A DNA stretch of 64,000 bases from assembly GCF_003402535.2 (NCBI RefSeq), contig NZ_AP025171.1, forward strand, positions 1,116,001-1,180,000, read 5' to 3'. The stretch comes from Cupriavidus sp. P-10. Lineage in GTDB: Bacteria; Pseudomonadota; Gammaproteobacteria; Burkholderiales; Burkholderiaceae. Position 1 is the first letter of the stretch, and each line of letters starts with the position of its first letter. The position numbers were made by a program, and so were the translations under genes. Shown piece after piece: positions 27,535-35,878 of this stretch. Under the pieces are notes generated by a model. That model was not told the origin of the DNA. It did no database searches and was given only the letters and a program-made list of their open reading frames with translations.

Positions 27535-29169
27535 ATGCCAACTGATTTCGACAGCGGCCTGGCCCGCAATGCGGCCAATTTCGTACCGCTCACTCCCATC
27601 GACTTCCTGGTCCGCGCCGCCGAGGTGTACGGCGACCGCCTGGCCATCGTGCACGGTCCGGTGCGCCAGAACTGGCGCGACACCTATGCGCGCGCGCGCC
27701 GCATGGCCAGCGCGCTGGCGCGTGCCGGCGTCGGCAAGGGCGACACCGTGGCCGCGCTGCTGCCCAACACGCCGGCCATGGTCGAGGCGCATTTCGGCGT
27801 GCCGATGGCGGGCGCCGTGCTCAATGCGCTCAACATCCGGCTCGATGCCGCCAACCTGGTCTTCATGCTGCGCCATGGCGAGGCGCGCGTGCTGCTCGCC
27901 GATACCGAGTTTGCCGACCTTGCGCGGCAGGTTGCGCTGGAAATTCCCGGGCTCAAGGTGATCGCGGTCCATGATGCGCTGGGCCCGCAGGCCGAGCCTT
28001 TCGGCGAAACCGACTACGAATCCTTCCTGGCTGCAGGCGACCCGGCCTACGCATGGCGCATGCCCGCCGACGAGTGGGAAGCGATCGCACTGAACTACAC
28101 CTCCGGCACCACCGGCGATCCCAAGGGCGTGGTCTATCACCATCGCGGCGCGGCCATCAACGCGATCTCCAACATCCTGGAGTGGGACCTGCCCAAGCAT
28201 CCGGTCTACCTGTGGACGCTGCCGATGTTCCACTGCAATGGCTGGTGCTTTCCGTGGACCATCGCGGCGCGCGCGGGCGTCAACGTCTGCCTGCGCAAGT
28301 TCGAACCCGGCCTTGTCTTCGACCTGATGCGCGCGGAAGGCGTGACGCACTACTGTGCCGCGCCGATCGTGCATACCGCGCTGGTCAACGCGCCCGCATC
28401 GTGGCGCGAGGGTGTGCGCGGCCCGGTGCGCGGCATGGTCGCCGGCGCGCCGCCCCCGGCAGCGGTGCTCGCGCAGATGGAGGCGATGGGCTTCGAACTC
28501 ACGCACGTATACGGCCTGACCGAGGTCTATGGCCCGGCCGCGGTCTGTGCCGAGCAGGATGACTGGCGTGCGCTGTCGGAACAGGACCGCGCCGTGCGCA
28601 AGGCGCGCCAGGGCGTGCGCTATCACCTGCAGTCGCAGGTGGCCGTGCTCGACCCCGACTCGATGCAGCCCGTGCCCGCCGACGGCGAGACCATCGGCGA
28701 GATCATGTTCCGCGGCAATATCTGCATGAAGGGCTACCTGAAGAACGAGAAGGCCACGCGCGAGGCCTTCGCCGGCGGCTGGTTCCATACCGGCGACCTC
28801 GGTGTGTGCATGCCCGACGGCTATATCAAGATCAAGGACCGCAGCAAGGACATCATCATTTCCGGCGGAGAGAACATCTCCAGCGTGGAAGTGGAAGATG
28901 CGCTCTATCGCCATCCCGCGGTGCTTGCCGCGGCGGTGGTGGCGCAGCCTGATGCCAAGTGGGGCGAGACGCCGTGCGCCTTTGTCGAGTTGAAGGACGG
29001 TGCCAGTGCCACCGCGGAGGATCTGATCGCGCATTGCCGCACGCTGCTGGCCGGCTTCAAGGTGCCCAGGGCGGTGTACTTCGGGCCGCTGCCCAAGACC
29101 TCGACCGGCAAGATCCAGAAGTTCGAGTTGCGCCGCAAGGTGAAGTCGGACTCCGCCATCGATGTCTGA
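27535..29169 (+). CDS. AMP-forming acyl-CoA synthetase (medium/long-chain type)
   Basis: A 544-residue adenylate-forming ligase that activates a carboxylic acid to its acyl-CoA. Core motifs are LNYTSGTTGDPKGVVYHHRG (about residues 187-206), YGLTEVYGPA, the FHTGDLGV and IKIKDRSKDIIISGGENISS hinge region, and the catalytic lysine in PKTSTGKIQKFELR near the C-terminus. Length and motifs resemble the AlkK/medium-chain acyl-CoA ligase group; substrate length is not determinable. It is divergent from a Crp-like regulator. Confidence 0.92.
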   Translation: MPTDFDSGLARNAANFVPLTPIDFLVRAAEVYGDRLAIVHGPVRQNWRDTYARARRMASALARAGVGKGDTVAALLPNTPAMVEAHFGVPMAGAVLNALNIRLDAANLVFMLRHGEARVLLADTEFADLARQVALEIPGLKVIAVHDALGPQAEPFGETDYESFLAAGDPAYAWRMPADEWEAIALNYTSGTTGDPKGVVYHHRGAAINAISNILEWDLPKHPVYLWTLPMFHCNGWCFPWTIAARAGVNVCLRKFEPGLVFDLMRAEGVTHYCAAPIVHTALVNAPASWREGVRGPVRGMVAGAPPPAAVLAQMEAMGFELTHVYGLTEVYGPAAVCAEQDDWRALSEQDRAVRKARQGVRYHLQSQVAVLDPDSMQPVPADGETIGEIMFRGNICMKGYLKNEKATREAFAGGWFHTGDLGVCMPDGYIKIKDRSKDIIISGGENISSVEVEDALYRHPAVLAAAVVAQPDAKWGETPCAFVELKDGASATAEDLIAHCRTLLAGFKVPRAVYFGPLPKTSTGKIQKFELRRKVKSDSAIDV

Positions 29170-29188
29170 ACGCGGCGGTTGCCAGGGC

Positions 29189-29461
29189 CTAGGGCTGCAC
29201 GGCTTCCTCGGCATCGCGCAGGCCGGCGATATAGGAGTCGATGGCTTCGCGGCCCCACGCCATGCCCGCGCGCGTGGCATCGCTGGCACAGCCAAAGCGC
29301 ATCTGCATCACGGGGCACGGCCATGGCAGCCGCGCGCCGTGATGCCAGACCTCGGCACGCAGCGTCCACCAGCCGTCGTGCTGGCTGCCATAGCGCAGCG
29401 CCGCGACATGGATGCGATAGCCGCGGTAGCTGGCGTTCTCGTCATGGCATCCGCTGGGCAT
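29189..29461 (-). CDS. Small hypothetical protein
   Basis: A 90-residue protein with a compact, globular-looking composition (YRGYRIHVAALRYGSQHDGWW, then EVWHHGARLPW). No family recognised. It starts 14 bp after the next gene upstream on the same strand and lies tail-to-tail with the acyl-CoA synthetase gene. No clear ribosome-binding site is seen, so coding status rests on protein-like composition and spacing. Confidence 0.55.
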   Translation of the reverse strand: MPSGCHDENASYRGYRIHVAALRYGSQHDGWWTLRAEVWHHGARLPWPCPVMQMRFGCASDATRAGMAWGREAIDSYIAGLRDAEEAVQP

Positions 29462-29475
29462 GCGCTATCGGGCGT

Positions 29476-29754
29476 TCAGCGTGCCCGTGTTTCGTGCGGA
29501 CTTCCATGGATGCGGGGGCGATGCCAGTCCTGGGCAAGGTCGGGGAACACCTCGCATTCGCCACGCACGATGTTCTCGATGGTGGCGCACACGCATTCGG
29601 TGCCGCGCGGCCCCACGCACACCAGGCTGCGCGGATGATCCGTATGCTGCGGAATGGCATAGACGCGCATGCCCTCCTGGTACAACGGATGCTTGCTCAG
29701 GCGCTCGTTCATCAGCTCGACGAAGCGCTGCGGAGAGACGACCGGCTTTTCCAT
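29476..29754 (-). CDS. Small hypothetical protein
   Basis: A 92-residue soluble protein starting MEKPVVSPQRFVELMNERL, with AGGAG 6 bp upstream of the ATG at 29754. A longer frame exists but lacks a better start. The sequence has a helical N-terminus and a cysteine-containing middle (LVCVGPRGTECVCATIENIV). Function unknown. It is the second of three small minus-strand genes. Confidence 0.65.
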   Translation of the reverse strand: MEKPVVSPQRFVELMNERLSKHPLYQEGMRVYAIPQHTDHPRSLVCVGPRGTECVCATIENIVRGECEVFPDLAQDWHRPRIHGSPHETRAR

Positions 29755-30022
29755 TTCATGCTCCTGCGGCCCTGCCCACCCCACCGATGGCAAGCGCGGC
29801 GAGGCGACCAGGTCAGTTAAGGCCAGGAAGATGACAGGCAGGTGGCAGGGAACCACCCGGGCCGCGGGACGGCCAGGGCGTGGCCGGAACGGAGAATCGC
29901 GGGCAAACAGCCAGCCCGCGTTGCCACTGCCACGATTCCAGACTAGGACATGCGTGGCAGCGCGCAAGGATTCGTGCCGCCCATACGCCCGCGCCTGCAC
30001 ATGGCAGCGCGGGCGGCGGGCT

Positions 30023-30271
30023 TCAGGTGGTGCGCAGTTCGCTCGCGGAGCGCGGGCCATCCAGCATGCCATTGCCGGCGGCCCAGCAGGCTGCCTCGGC
30101 CTCGGCATGCGAACCGTACGTGGAGGGCGCTTCAACGGTGCAGTCGGCGTCCGCCGCGCCGCACAGTTCTTCCATGATGATGCGCCAGGTGTACTGGCCG
30201 GATGGCTCCTCCAGCACGTGCAGTACCAGCGTGCGGTGATGGTCCGAAAGCGTAAGGGGCAGGGTCGACAT
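30023..30271 (-). CDS. Small hypothetical protein
   Basis: An 82-residue protein (MSTLPLTLSDHHRTLVLHVL) with GGGAGG upstream of its ATG at 30271. The middle (SGQYTWRIIMEELCG) and the tail (GSHAEAEAACWAAGNGMLDG) suggest a small beta-plus-helix domain. No family recognised. The 268 bp between it and the next small gene downstream show nothing recognisable. Confidence 0.65.
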   Translation of the reverse strand: MSTLPLTLSDHHRTLVLHVLEEPSGQYTWRIIMEELCGAADADCTVEAPSTYGSHAEAEAACWAAGNGMLDGPRSASELRTT

Positions 30272-30449
30272 TGGCGCCTCCCGTAGGCAGGTGGGACGCA
30301 TTGATGCTAGCAACTGCAAGCGCCCGGTGCCATCAGAGAATTGCAACCGCGGCATGGCAAGATAAGCGTGCCGCGGCTTCCCCCGCCGCACCGAATCCAG
30401 TAACCTTCTGCGCCTGACGCCACGTGCCGCCTGCTTCTCGCCACCGACC

Positions 30450-31571
30450 ATGCAAAATTCGCCCGCGCTCAACCAACAGGTCGCCGCCCTGACGGCCCAC
30501 TACGACGCCACGGTGTTGCCGCTGTGGACCGCCAGCGGCTGGAATGCCGGCCTGTTCCTGCCCTATGAGGCCCTTGACGGCGCCACGGCCACGGCGCTGC
30601 CGGCGGCACGCTACCGCGCCATGGCATGCGCGCGGCAGCTTTATGCGTTTTCGGTGGCGGGCCAGCATGCGCATGCCGATACGCTGTTCGGCTCGCTGCA
30701 GGCGTATTTCGGCGACGGGGCGGGTGGCTGGATCTACAGCGTCGGCCCGGACGGCTCGCCGCTGGACACCACGCGCGACCTCTATACGCATGCCTTCGTG
30801 GTCTTTGCATGCGCCAGCTACCACGCGCTGCGCGGCAATCCCGATGCACTGGAGGTGCTCGACGAAACCGTCGACATCGTCGAAGACCGCTTCGCCGAAG
30901 ATGGCGGGCTCTACCACGCCGCGCTCAGCGAGCACTTCCGCCCGAAAGGCGCGGGCGTGTTGCAGAACCCCGTGATGCACCTGACCGAGGCCTACCTGGC
31001 GGCGCTCGATGCCACCGGCGACGAATGGTATGCCGAACGCCTGCGTGAAATCGCGATGGCGGTGTACGAGCGCTTCGTCGATCCGGCCACGGGTTGCATT
31101 GCCGAGCTGCCGCAGGGCACTGCGGACAACCGCATCGAACCGGGCCACCAGTTCGAATGGTTCTCGCTGGTCGCAAGCCGGCCGCAACTGTTCGGCGACT
31201 TGCCGCTGGAAGGCGCGCTGCGCCAGGCCTTCGACTTTGCGCAACGCCACGGTGTCACGCCTGGCACGCTGGGCGTCAGCGCGGCGCTGGATGCGCGTGG
31301 CGGGTTGCTGGACGGCACCCAGCGCATCTGGGCGCAGACCGAGTATGCACGCGCACTGGCGCTGCATGGACAACCCGAGGCGCTGGCCACGCTGGAAGCC
31401 TGGGCCGGGCAGTTCCGCAGCCGCTTCCTGCATGCGCAGGGTTGGCACGAATGCCTGGCACCGTCCGGCGACGTGGTGCGCGCCGAGATGCCGTCGACTT
31501 CGCCGTACCACCTTGCAACGTCCTACCTGGCGCTGGCACAAGTCGCCGGTGTGCCCTGGCCGACCAGATAA
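30450..31571 (+). CDS. AGE family epimerase/isomerase (N-acylglucosamine 2-epimerase fold)
   Basis: A 373-residue alpha/alpha-barrel sugar epimerase or isomerase. Conserved segments are DLYTHAFVVFACASYHALRGN, NPVMHLTEAYLAALDATGDEWY, EPGHQFEWFSLV and QTEYARALALHGQPEALATLE, with the histidines typical of the AGE and mannose-isomerase group. Members interconvert aldoses and ketoses or epimerise sugars such as mannose; the exact sugar is open. It is a single gene. Confidence 0.85.
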   Translation: MQNSPALNQQVAALTAHYDATVLPLWTASGWNAGLFLPYEALDGATATALPAARYRAMACARQLYAFSVAGQHAHADTLFGSLQAYFGDGAGGWIYSVGPDGSPLDTTRDLYTHAFVVFACASYHALRGNPDALEVLDETVDIVEDRFAEDGGLYHAALSEHFRPKGAGVLQNPVMHLTEAYLAALDATGDEWYAERLREIAMAVYERFVDPATGCIAELPQGTADNRIEPGHQFEWFSLVASRPQLFGDLPLEGALRQAFDFAQRHGVTPGTLGVSAALDARGGLLDGTQRIWAQTEYARALALHGQPEALATLEAWAGQFRSRFLHAQGWHECLAPSGDVVRAEMPSTSPYHLATSYLALAQVAGVPWPTR

Positions 31572-31659
31572 CGCGACGCAATCGTTATCAATTCTTTGCA
31601 GTCGCGGCCGGGGGGCGCAACTAGACTCAAGCCCGCGCTCCGCCCGTGCGTTGTCCTTC

Positions 31660-31866
31660 TTAACTACCTGGTCGTCGTTCTGAAGTCGCGGGCCGGGGCG
31701 CATCCGCCGGCGATGATGGCTGCGCGCCTACGCGGACTTCCATCTGCCGTACCCTGGTGGCGGCGCGGGTTTCTGCGTGGTCATCGAGGATCAGGCACAG
31801 CAGCGTCAGCAACGTCGCTGCGATCATGCTCAGCGCGATCCAGGCGAGGCAGTGCTTGCGTTCCAT
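31660..31866 (-). CDS. Small membrane-anchored hypothetical protein
   Basis: A 68-residue protein with one N-terminal hydrophobic segment (about residues 7-27, LAWIALSMIAATLLTLLCLIL) and a polar, proline-rich C-terminal tail. It would be a single-pass inner-membrane protein. No family recognised; support is the clean membrane segment and start. Confidence 0.5.
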   Translation of the reverse strand: MERKHCLAWIALSMIAATLLTLLCLILDDHAETRAATRVRQMEVRVGAQPSSPADAPRPATSERRPGS

Positions 31867-32046
31867 GGCGGAATGGATGGGGCATTATGGGAGCGCGCAG
31901 TGTAAGCGCCCGTCCGCAAAGCGATTGTCAACCTTTGCAAACGTAGCGCTTAGGCCATGTCTGGACACTTTGGGCCAATCGCTCCCTTCCACCAATTTGG
32001 CGTTTTCGCCAGTTCCGGCAATGCTGGCGAGAGTGGCGTATCAGCT

Positions 32047-32415
32047 TTATTCGGTCACGCCATGCTCGCGCAGCAGCCGTTCGCATTCATCGAGCATGTC
32101 GTGCGCAAAGGCTGACTGGTAATTGGGATCGAGCGCTTCCATCATTTCATGCGCGGCATACAGGCCCGCTTCGCGCGACAGCGTCTCGGCCAGCTGGCGT
32201 GCGAACTGGTCGCTGAGTTCGGACAGCAGGCGCCGCTCGGACAGCGGCAGCTGCAGCCGCGAACGCGACAGCCACTCGCCCGCGAGCGTCGCGCCCTGCG
32301 CGTCCGTCATCCACTGGCGGTGCTCGTAATAGGCCGACAGGCGCTCGGCGGCCAGCGCGAACAGCAGCGCCTTGCGGGTGTTGAAGTCGATGCGGGGCAG
32401 TGGGGCGAGGCTCAT
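32047..32415 (-). CDS. Hypothetical protein, helical
   Basis: A 122-residue, mostly helical soluble protein (FNTRKALLFALAAERLSAYY, LSERRLLSELSDQFARQLAE, HEMMEALDPNYQSAFAHDML). No cysteines, signal or membrane segment. Function unknown. It lies about 66 bp upstream of nothing else on its own strand and downstream of the carboxylesterase gene start region, so it is probably monocistronic. Confidence 0.7.
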   Translation of the reverse strand: MSLAPLPRIDFNTRKALLFALAAERLSAYYEHRQWMTDAQGATLAGEWLSRSRLQLPLSERRLLSELSDQFARQLAETLSREAGLYAAHEMMEALDPNYQSAFAHDMLDECERLLREHGVTE

Positions 32416-32482
32416 GGGTACGGCTTGCTGCCCGGCGCAAGGCCTGCAGCGATCTTGTCAGGGTGTCAGCGTTTTGGTGAGG

Positions 32483-33166
32483 TCAGGCAGCGGCAGGGCC
32501 GAAGCGTTCCGCCAGCCATGCGCCGATGGCAACGATTTCTTCCAGGCAGACCGAATGCCCCATCGGGTAGGACTGCCATGTCAGCGGATGCTCGCGCGCC
32601 TGGATAAAGTCGCGTGCGGCAACACCCAGCTGCAACGACACCACATCGTCCTGCGTGCCGTGCGCGGCAAACACCGGCGTGGCGGCATTCGCCGTGCTGG
32701 CCTGCGCTGCCAGCGCGGCGGGCGCGGGAATATAGGTGGATAGCGCCACGATGCCGGCAAGCGGCTCGGGATGCGTCAGGCCCGCGGTATACGCGATGGC
32801 CCCGCCTTGCGAAAACCCGGCCAGCACGATGCGGTGGCAGGGGATGCGGCGCGCATTCTCGCGCGCGACCAGCGCACGGATGGCGTTGCACGAGGCCTGG
32901 ATGCCGGCCTCATCGGCACGGCGGCCTGCCTCATCGAGGGAGTAAATGTCATACCATGCCGGCATGACATAACCGCCGTTGCAGGTCACGGGAATCGCCG
33001 GCGCGTGCGGGAAAATAAAACGCACGCCAGGTGAGGCGGGCAGCCGCAATTCCGGCACCACGGGGGCGAAGTCACTGCCGTCGGCACCCAGCCCGTGCAT
33101 CCAGATCACGGCGCAGCGGGGATCGGGCGCGGTTTCGATTTCAATGGCAGGCAGCAGTTCGCTCAT
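32483..33166 (-). CDS. Phospholipase/carboxylesterase family hydrolase
   Basis: A 227-residue alpha/beta hydrolase of the carboxylesterase/thioesterase (PF02230-like) family. The oxyanion region is VIWMHGLGADGSDF, the nucleophile Ser119 lies in LAGFSQGGAIAY, the acid is Asp173 or Asp174 in AHGTQDDVV, and the base is His204 in YPMGHSV. The start at 33166 fits the family N-terminus; the longer frame upstream does not. It hydrolyses short acyl esters or thioesters in the cytoplasm. Confidence 0.9.
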   Translation of the reverse strand: MSELLPAIEIETAPDPRCAVIWMHGLGADGSDFAPVVPELRLPASPGVRFIFPHAPAIPVTCNGGYVMPAWYDIYSLDEAGRRADEAGIQASCNAIRALVARENARRIPCHRIVLAGFSQGGAIAYTAGLTHPEPLAGIVALSTYIPAPAALAAQASTANAATPVFAAHGTQDDVVSLQLGVAARDFIQAREHPLTWQSYPMGHSVCLEEIVAIGAWLAERFGPAAA

Positions 33167-33321
33167 GGGCAGGTTCCTGTGTGACGGCGTGCCCGCGCGC
33201 CGGTGGGCGCGGCAGGCAGCGCGAGTATCGCACAGGTCAGGCCCGCTGATGGCGCAAGCAGGCGCAAGCAGCCGCAAGCCGCCCTGCGTCCGCTACGCGG
33301 GCAGGGCGGCGTACTGCCCGC

Positions 33322-33621
33322 TCAGGCAGCCGACGGAACGATCGGCACGGTAGTCAGGCCCGGCGCGCGCGCGCTGTGCGCGGCAGCAGGCAACTCCGGC
33401 ATTGCAGGCATGGCGGCGCGGCGCTTGTCCACCACGTCTTCCACGCCCTTGGCCGAGACATCTTCCAGGAACGCGACCATGTCGCGGTAGTAGGCCACCT
33501 GCATCTGCGCCTCCAGCATCCGCCGTTCGGCCTGGAATAGCGTCAGCCTCATGTCTTGCAGTTCCCTTTCGGCGATTTTTTCCGGGGTCGGCGGACTGAA
33601 CAAGTTTGCAAGCCAACGCAT
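33322..33621 (-). CDS. Hypothetical coiled-coil protein
   Basis: A 99-residue protein (MRWLANLFSPPTPEKIAERE) with a predicted helix or coiled coil from about residue 12 to 58 (LQDMRLTLFQAERRMLEAQM, QVAYYRDMVAFLEDV) and a proline/alanine-rich tail. GGAGG lies 7 bp before the ATG at 33621, deciding against an upstream in-frame ATG. Function unknown. Confidence 0.65.
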   Translation of the reverse strand: MRWLANLFSPPTPEKIAERELQDMRLTLFQAERRMLEAQMQVAYYRDMVAFLEDVSAKGVEDVVDKRRAAMPAMPELPAAAHSARAPGLTTVPIVPSAA

Positions 33622-33798
33622 GGCAGAACCTCCAGTGCTGTCAAAGCGAAATTGCGATGCTTGTGCGACGAGGACAAATATAGACAAGAAATCGACAAAA
33701 GGCCTCTTGGCCACTTTGCCGTGGCGCCTCGCCCACAAGGATGATTGCCGCTGGCGGAAGTCTGCGGTAGATTGTCCGGCGACTTCGTGGCGCCCCCC

Positions 33799-34845
33799 TC
33801 ACTGCTTGCCTGGCACGCGCATCGAACCGCTGTTTTCGCGGGGATTTTCGTGCGAATTTTCGTGCGAATTTTCGTGCAAATGCCCGCCCTGGCTGCCTTC
33901 CCTGCCTGCTTCCACCACGTCCACGCGCGCGCCGGTTTCGACTAGCGAGCCGCTGTCCATATCCTGCACGTAACGCACGATCGGCGCCCAGAATGCGGCG
34001 AGATGATCCGGCGCGATGGCCGCTCCATGCGGCATGGCGTCGTGCATGACCAATCGATGCAAGTGCCGCGCGGCAGCGGCCACGCGCTCTGCATGGCCGT
34101 GCGCGAACACGGCATCGGCACGGCTGTGCACCACCAGCAGCGGGCGTTCGAGGCGGCTGGCGCGCGCGACATTGTCCCAGGGATCGGGCAGCAACCACGC
34201 GGCCCACGCCGGCACGCGGCCGGTCTGCACCGCGGCGCGGCGCGCCGAACTGAAGCCGGCGGCGATGACGTAGCCATCGGGCTGCGGCGCGAAGAGCCGT
34301 GCCACATCAAGCAGGATGCCCGAGCCCAGCGAATGGCCCAATACGACGCGGCGCGACGCCGCGGGCGCGGCCGCAAGAAACTGCCGGTACGCAGTGATGG
34401 CGTCCTGGCGCAGGTGGCGCACGGAAGGGCGTCCGCTGCTGCGGCCATAGCCGCTGTAATCGAACACGAATGAAGCAATGCCGGACTCCACCAGCATGGC
34501 CTGTACCGGCAGCCAGTCGGCCAGGGTTTCGTTGTCGCCATGGCAGACCATCAGCGCGGGCGCGTCGGGCCACGCGGCGGGAACGAAGCGGGCATGCAGC
34601 TCGCGATCGCCGCTGGCGAACGTGGTATGCCGCACAGGCATGGATGACCACGGCACAGGAATCTCGGTGCTTGTTTCATCCATTCGCGTGACAAATGCAT
34701 TGCGCTCCACCGCACGAAACAGTAGGTGGCGTGCAACTCCGGCGGCCAGCGCGACCCCGGCCGCCACGGCGAGCCAGCGCAGCGTGCCTGGCGCCGCCGG
34801 CGTGGGCGAGGGTGCGACGGGGTCGGGATGCGAAGTCTCGAACAT
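33799..34845 (-). CDS. Membrane-anchored alpha/beta hydrolase with a repetitive C-terminus
   Basis: A 348-residue protein: short cytoplasmic N-terminus, one hydrophobic segment (about residues 23-42), then an alpha/beta hydrolase domain with nucleophile in LGHSLGSGILL, acid region VVHSRADAVF and base region HDAMPHGAA. After the domain an unusual tail contains HEN/SHEN repeats encoded by three 12-bp units (33844-33879). Substrate unknown; family members include lipases, esterases and acyl peptidases. Confidence 0.82.
   Translation of the reverse strand: MFETSHPDPVAPSPTPAAPGTLRWLAVAAGVALAAGVARHLLFRAVERNAFVTRMDETSTEIPVPWSSMPVRHTTFASGDRELHARFVPAAWPDAPALMVCHGDNETLADWLPVQAMLVESGIASFVFDYSGYGRSSGRPSVRHLRQDAITAYRQFLAAAPAASRRVVLGHSLGSGILLDVARLFAPQPDGYVIAAGFSSARRAAVQTGRVPAWAAWLLPDPWDNVARASRLERPLLVVHSRADAVFAHGHAERVAAAARHLHRLVMHDAMPHGAAIAPDHLAAFWAPIVRYVQDMDSGSLVETGARVDVVEAGREGSQGGHLHENSHENSHENPRENSGSMRVPGKQ
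33844..33879 (-). repeat. Three 12-bp tandem repeats in a hydrolase tail
   Basis: ATTTTCGTGCGA occurs at 33844-33855 and 33856-33867, with a one-base variant at 33868-33879. On the coding strand this gives SHEN-type repeats near the C-terminus. AT-rich units stand out from the surrounding GC-rich sequence. Confidence 0.85.
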
Positions 34846-34958
34846 GAGATAAGGGCGTGCCGTGGTGAGGGGCCTGTGTATTCAGGCTAGCAGGCGACTG
34901 TGAACATGTGAAGAAACGTCCATCCCGGCAAAGGGAATTGTCGTGTGGGGCCGATCGG

Positions 34959-34973
34959 CTATCGCGCCAATAG
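34959..34973. promoter_or_regulatory. Upstream inverted element, cassette 1
   Basis: CTATCGCGCCAATAG (imperfect CTAT/ATAG repeat) ends 12 bp before the -35. The same element occurs at exactly the same distance in cassette 2 (36640-36654), so it is probably a second regulator site. Confidence 0.5.
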
Positions 34974-34985
34974 AAAAGTTTTACC

Positions 34986-35014
34986 TTGACTATCTACCTA
35001 GTAGTAGATAGCAT
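34986..35014 (+). promoter_or_regulatory. Promoter with palindromic operator in the spacer, cassette 1
   Basis: The -35 TTGACT (34986-34991) and -10 TAGCAT (35009-35014) are 17 bp apart. The spacer is almost filled by a palindrome with arms CTATCTAC (34990-34997) and GTAGATAG (35004-35011). A repressor bound here would block RNA polymerase directly. The TetR proteins encoded downstream are the obvious candidates. Confidence 0.75.
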
Positions 35015-35021
35015 TCTCTCC

Positions 35022-35105
35022 ATGGAACCGCTGCACCGCCAGCAACAAGCAGGAAGGGTGGAGAAGTGGCGATCCCATTGCAATACCGCTAGGCGGTCTT
35101 TTTTT
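35022..35105 (+). ncRNA. Putative 84-nt leader RNA, cassette 1
   Basis: Transcription from the promoter at 34986-35014 should begin about 35021-35022 and end at the terminator, giving about 84 nt. The same length and blocks (for example CGATCCCATTGCA) occur in cassette 2. An ATG frame beginning at 35022 is open, but the conserved block falls in a different reading frame in the two copies, so an RNA function fits better than a peptide. Confidence 0.5.
35085..35105 (+). terminator. Leader terminator, cassette 1
   Basis: ACCGC-TAG-GCGGT hairpin (35085-35097) followed by CTTTTTTT. The stem is only 5 bp, so it may work as an attenuator that lets some polymerase through to the repeat-protein gene. 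Confidence 0.65.
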
Positions 35106-35118
35106 AACACAGGCTCTC

Positions 35119-35133
35119 TATCTACTAGTAGAT
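35119..35133. promoter_or_regulatory. Second operator (O2), cassette 1
   Basis: TATCTACTAGTAGAT matches 15 of 16 bases of the perfect palindrome TATCTACTAGTAGATA of cassette 2. It lies between the leader terminator and the repeat-protein gene. Confidence 0.7.
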
Positions 35134-35209
35134 GCGAGTCATGAAAGAGACCCCAGGAAGCCACTGACACCGATAGACGCGATCCGAAACATCGCCCCAG
35201 GAGCCCATC

Positions 35210-35638
35210 ATGACCAAGTTTGCCAAGACCCTGATCACCGCCGCCACCCTTGCCGCCGCCTTCGCCGGTGGTGCCGCCCATGCTGCTGGCGTGCAGGACA
35301 GCAGCTTTGCCGGTGACAAGTACGGTTACCAGTTCCGCGTCGGCAAGACCGACGCCTTCACCGACGGTGCCCGCACCGGCAAGTTCGATCCGTTCACCGA
35401 AGGCGCCCGTACTGGCCAGTTCGACGTGTTCACCGAAGGCGCGCGTGTCGGCAAGACCGATCCCTACACCGAAGGCTTCCGCACGGTAGCGGGCCTGGAC
35501 CGTAGCGGTGTGTCGTCCGAGCCGTCGCGCAGCATCGATCCGTACACGGACGGCGCGCGCGTTGGCAAGTTCGATCCGTACACCGACGGCAGGCGCGTGG
35601 GCAAGTTCGATCCGTACACCGACGGCGCGCGGGCCTGA
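35210..35638 (+). CDS. Secreted tandem-repeat protein, copy 1
   Basis: A 142-residue exported protein of unknown function. The signal peptide (MTKFAKTLITAATLAAAFAG, cleavage after AAHA) is followed by SSFAGDKYGYQFRVGK and seven units of a 12-residue repeat, consensus [FTI]DP[YF]T[DE]GARVGK. One unit is extended by VAGLDRSGVSSEPSRS. The units carry a regular Asp/aromatic/Thr/acidic/Gly pattern and one Arg each; no catalytic motif is seen. AGGAG lies 6 bp before the ATG. It is followed by a microprotein and a TetR gene, and cassette 2 encodes a longer paralogue with an almost identical first half. Confidence 0.82.
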   Translation: MTKFAKTLITAATLAAAFAGGAAHAAGVQDSSFAGDKYGYQFRVGKTDAFTDGARTGKFDPFTEGARTGQFDVFTEGARVGKTDPYTEGFRTVAGLDRSGVSSEPSRSIDPYTDGARVGKFDPYTDGRRVGKFDPYTDGARA

Positions 35639-35643
35639 TCGCT

Positions 35644-35701
35644 GCCGGCCAGCGGGCCGGCGGCTTCACCACTTTTACGGCAAGCGGCCACTGAGGCCGC
35701 T
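35644..35701 (+). terminator. Two hairpins between repeat gene and microprotein gene, cassette 1
   Basis: GCCGGCC (35644-35650) pairs with GGCCGGC (35655-35661), and AGCGGCC (35683-35689) with GGCCGCT (35695-35701). No T-run follows either. Cassette 2 has two hairpins at the same place, suggesting conserved control of transcript stability or read-through. Confidence 0.45.
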
Positions 35702-35718
35702 GCCCGATGGAGTCCATC

Positions 35719-35820
35719 ATGAGTTTGCGTGACAGCATCCTGCTGCTTGGCGGATGGCTGGTACTTTGCGTGACGAGTGGCTCGATGATCACCTTCGCCG
35801 CGCAGGTCTTGCCTGGCTAA
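35719..35820 (+). CDS. 33-residue membrane microprotein, copy 1
   Basis: A 33-residue, mostly hydrophobic protein (MSLRDSILLLGGWLVLCVTS plus GSMITFAAQVLPG) that would form one membrane helix. GGAG lies 6 bp before the ATG. The paralogue in cassette 2 (37714-37812) keeps the pattern RD-x3-L-x-GGW-x2-LC-x2-SGS-x-IT and the same ribosome-binding-site spacing, which is strong evidence that it is translated. Function unknown; it may anchor, export or regulate the repeat protein. Confidence 0.75.
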   Translation: MSLRDSILLLGGWLVLCVTSGSMITFAAQVLPG

Positions 35821-35825
35821 AGCCG

Positions 35826-35863
35826 ATGCCTCGGCGCTAGGGGATTACCCGGCGCCGGGGCAT
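35826..35863 (+). terminator. 12-bp hairpin between microprotein and tetR, cassette 1
   Basis: ATGCCTCGGCGC (35826-35837) pairs with GCGCCGGGGCAT (35852-35863), with one G-T pair, followed by only TT. It probably ends the cassette 1 operon before the separately promoted tetR. Confidence 0.6.
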
Positions 35864-35878
35864 TTCAACTTGAGCGCC

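Noticed and set aside
35022..35141. A leader peptide starting at the ATG next to the transcription start in cassette 1
   Set aside because: There is no ribosome-binding site, and a block conserved with cassette 2 is read in a different frame there, so a structured RNA is more likely.
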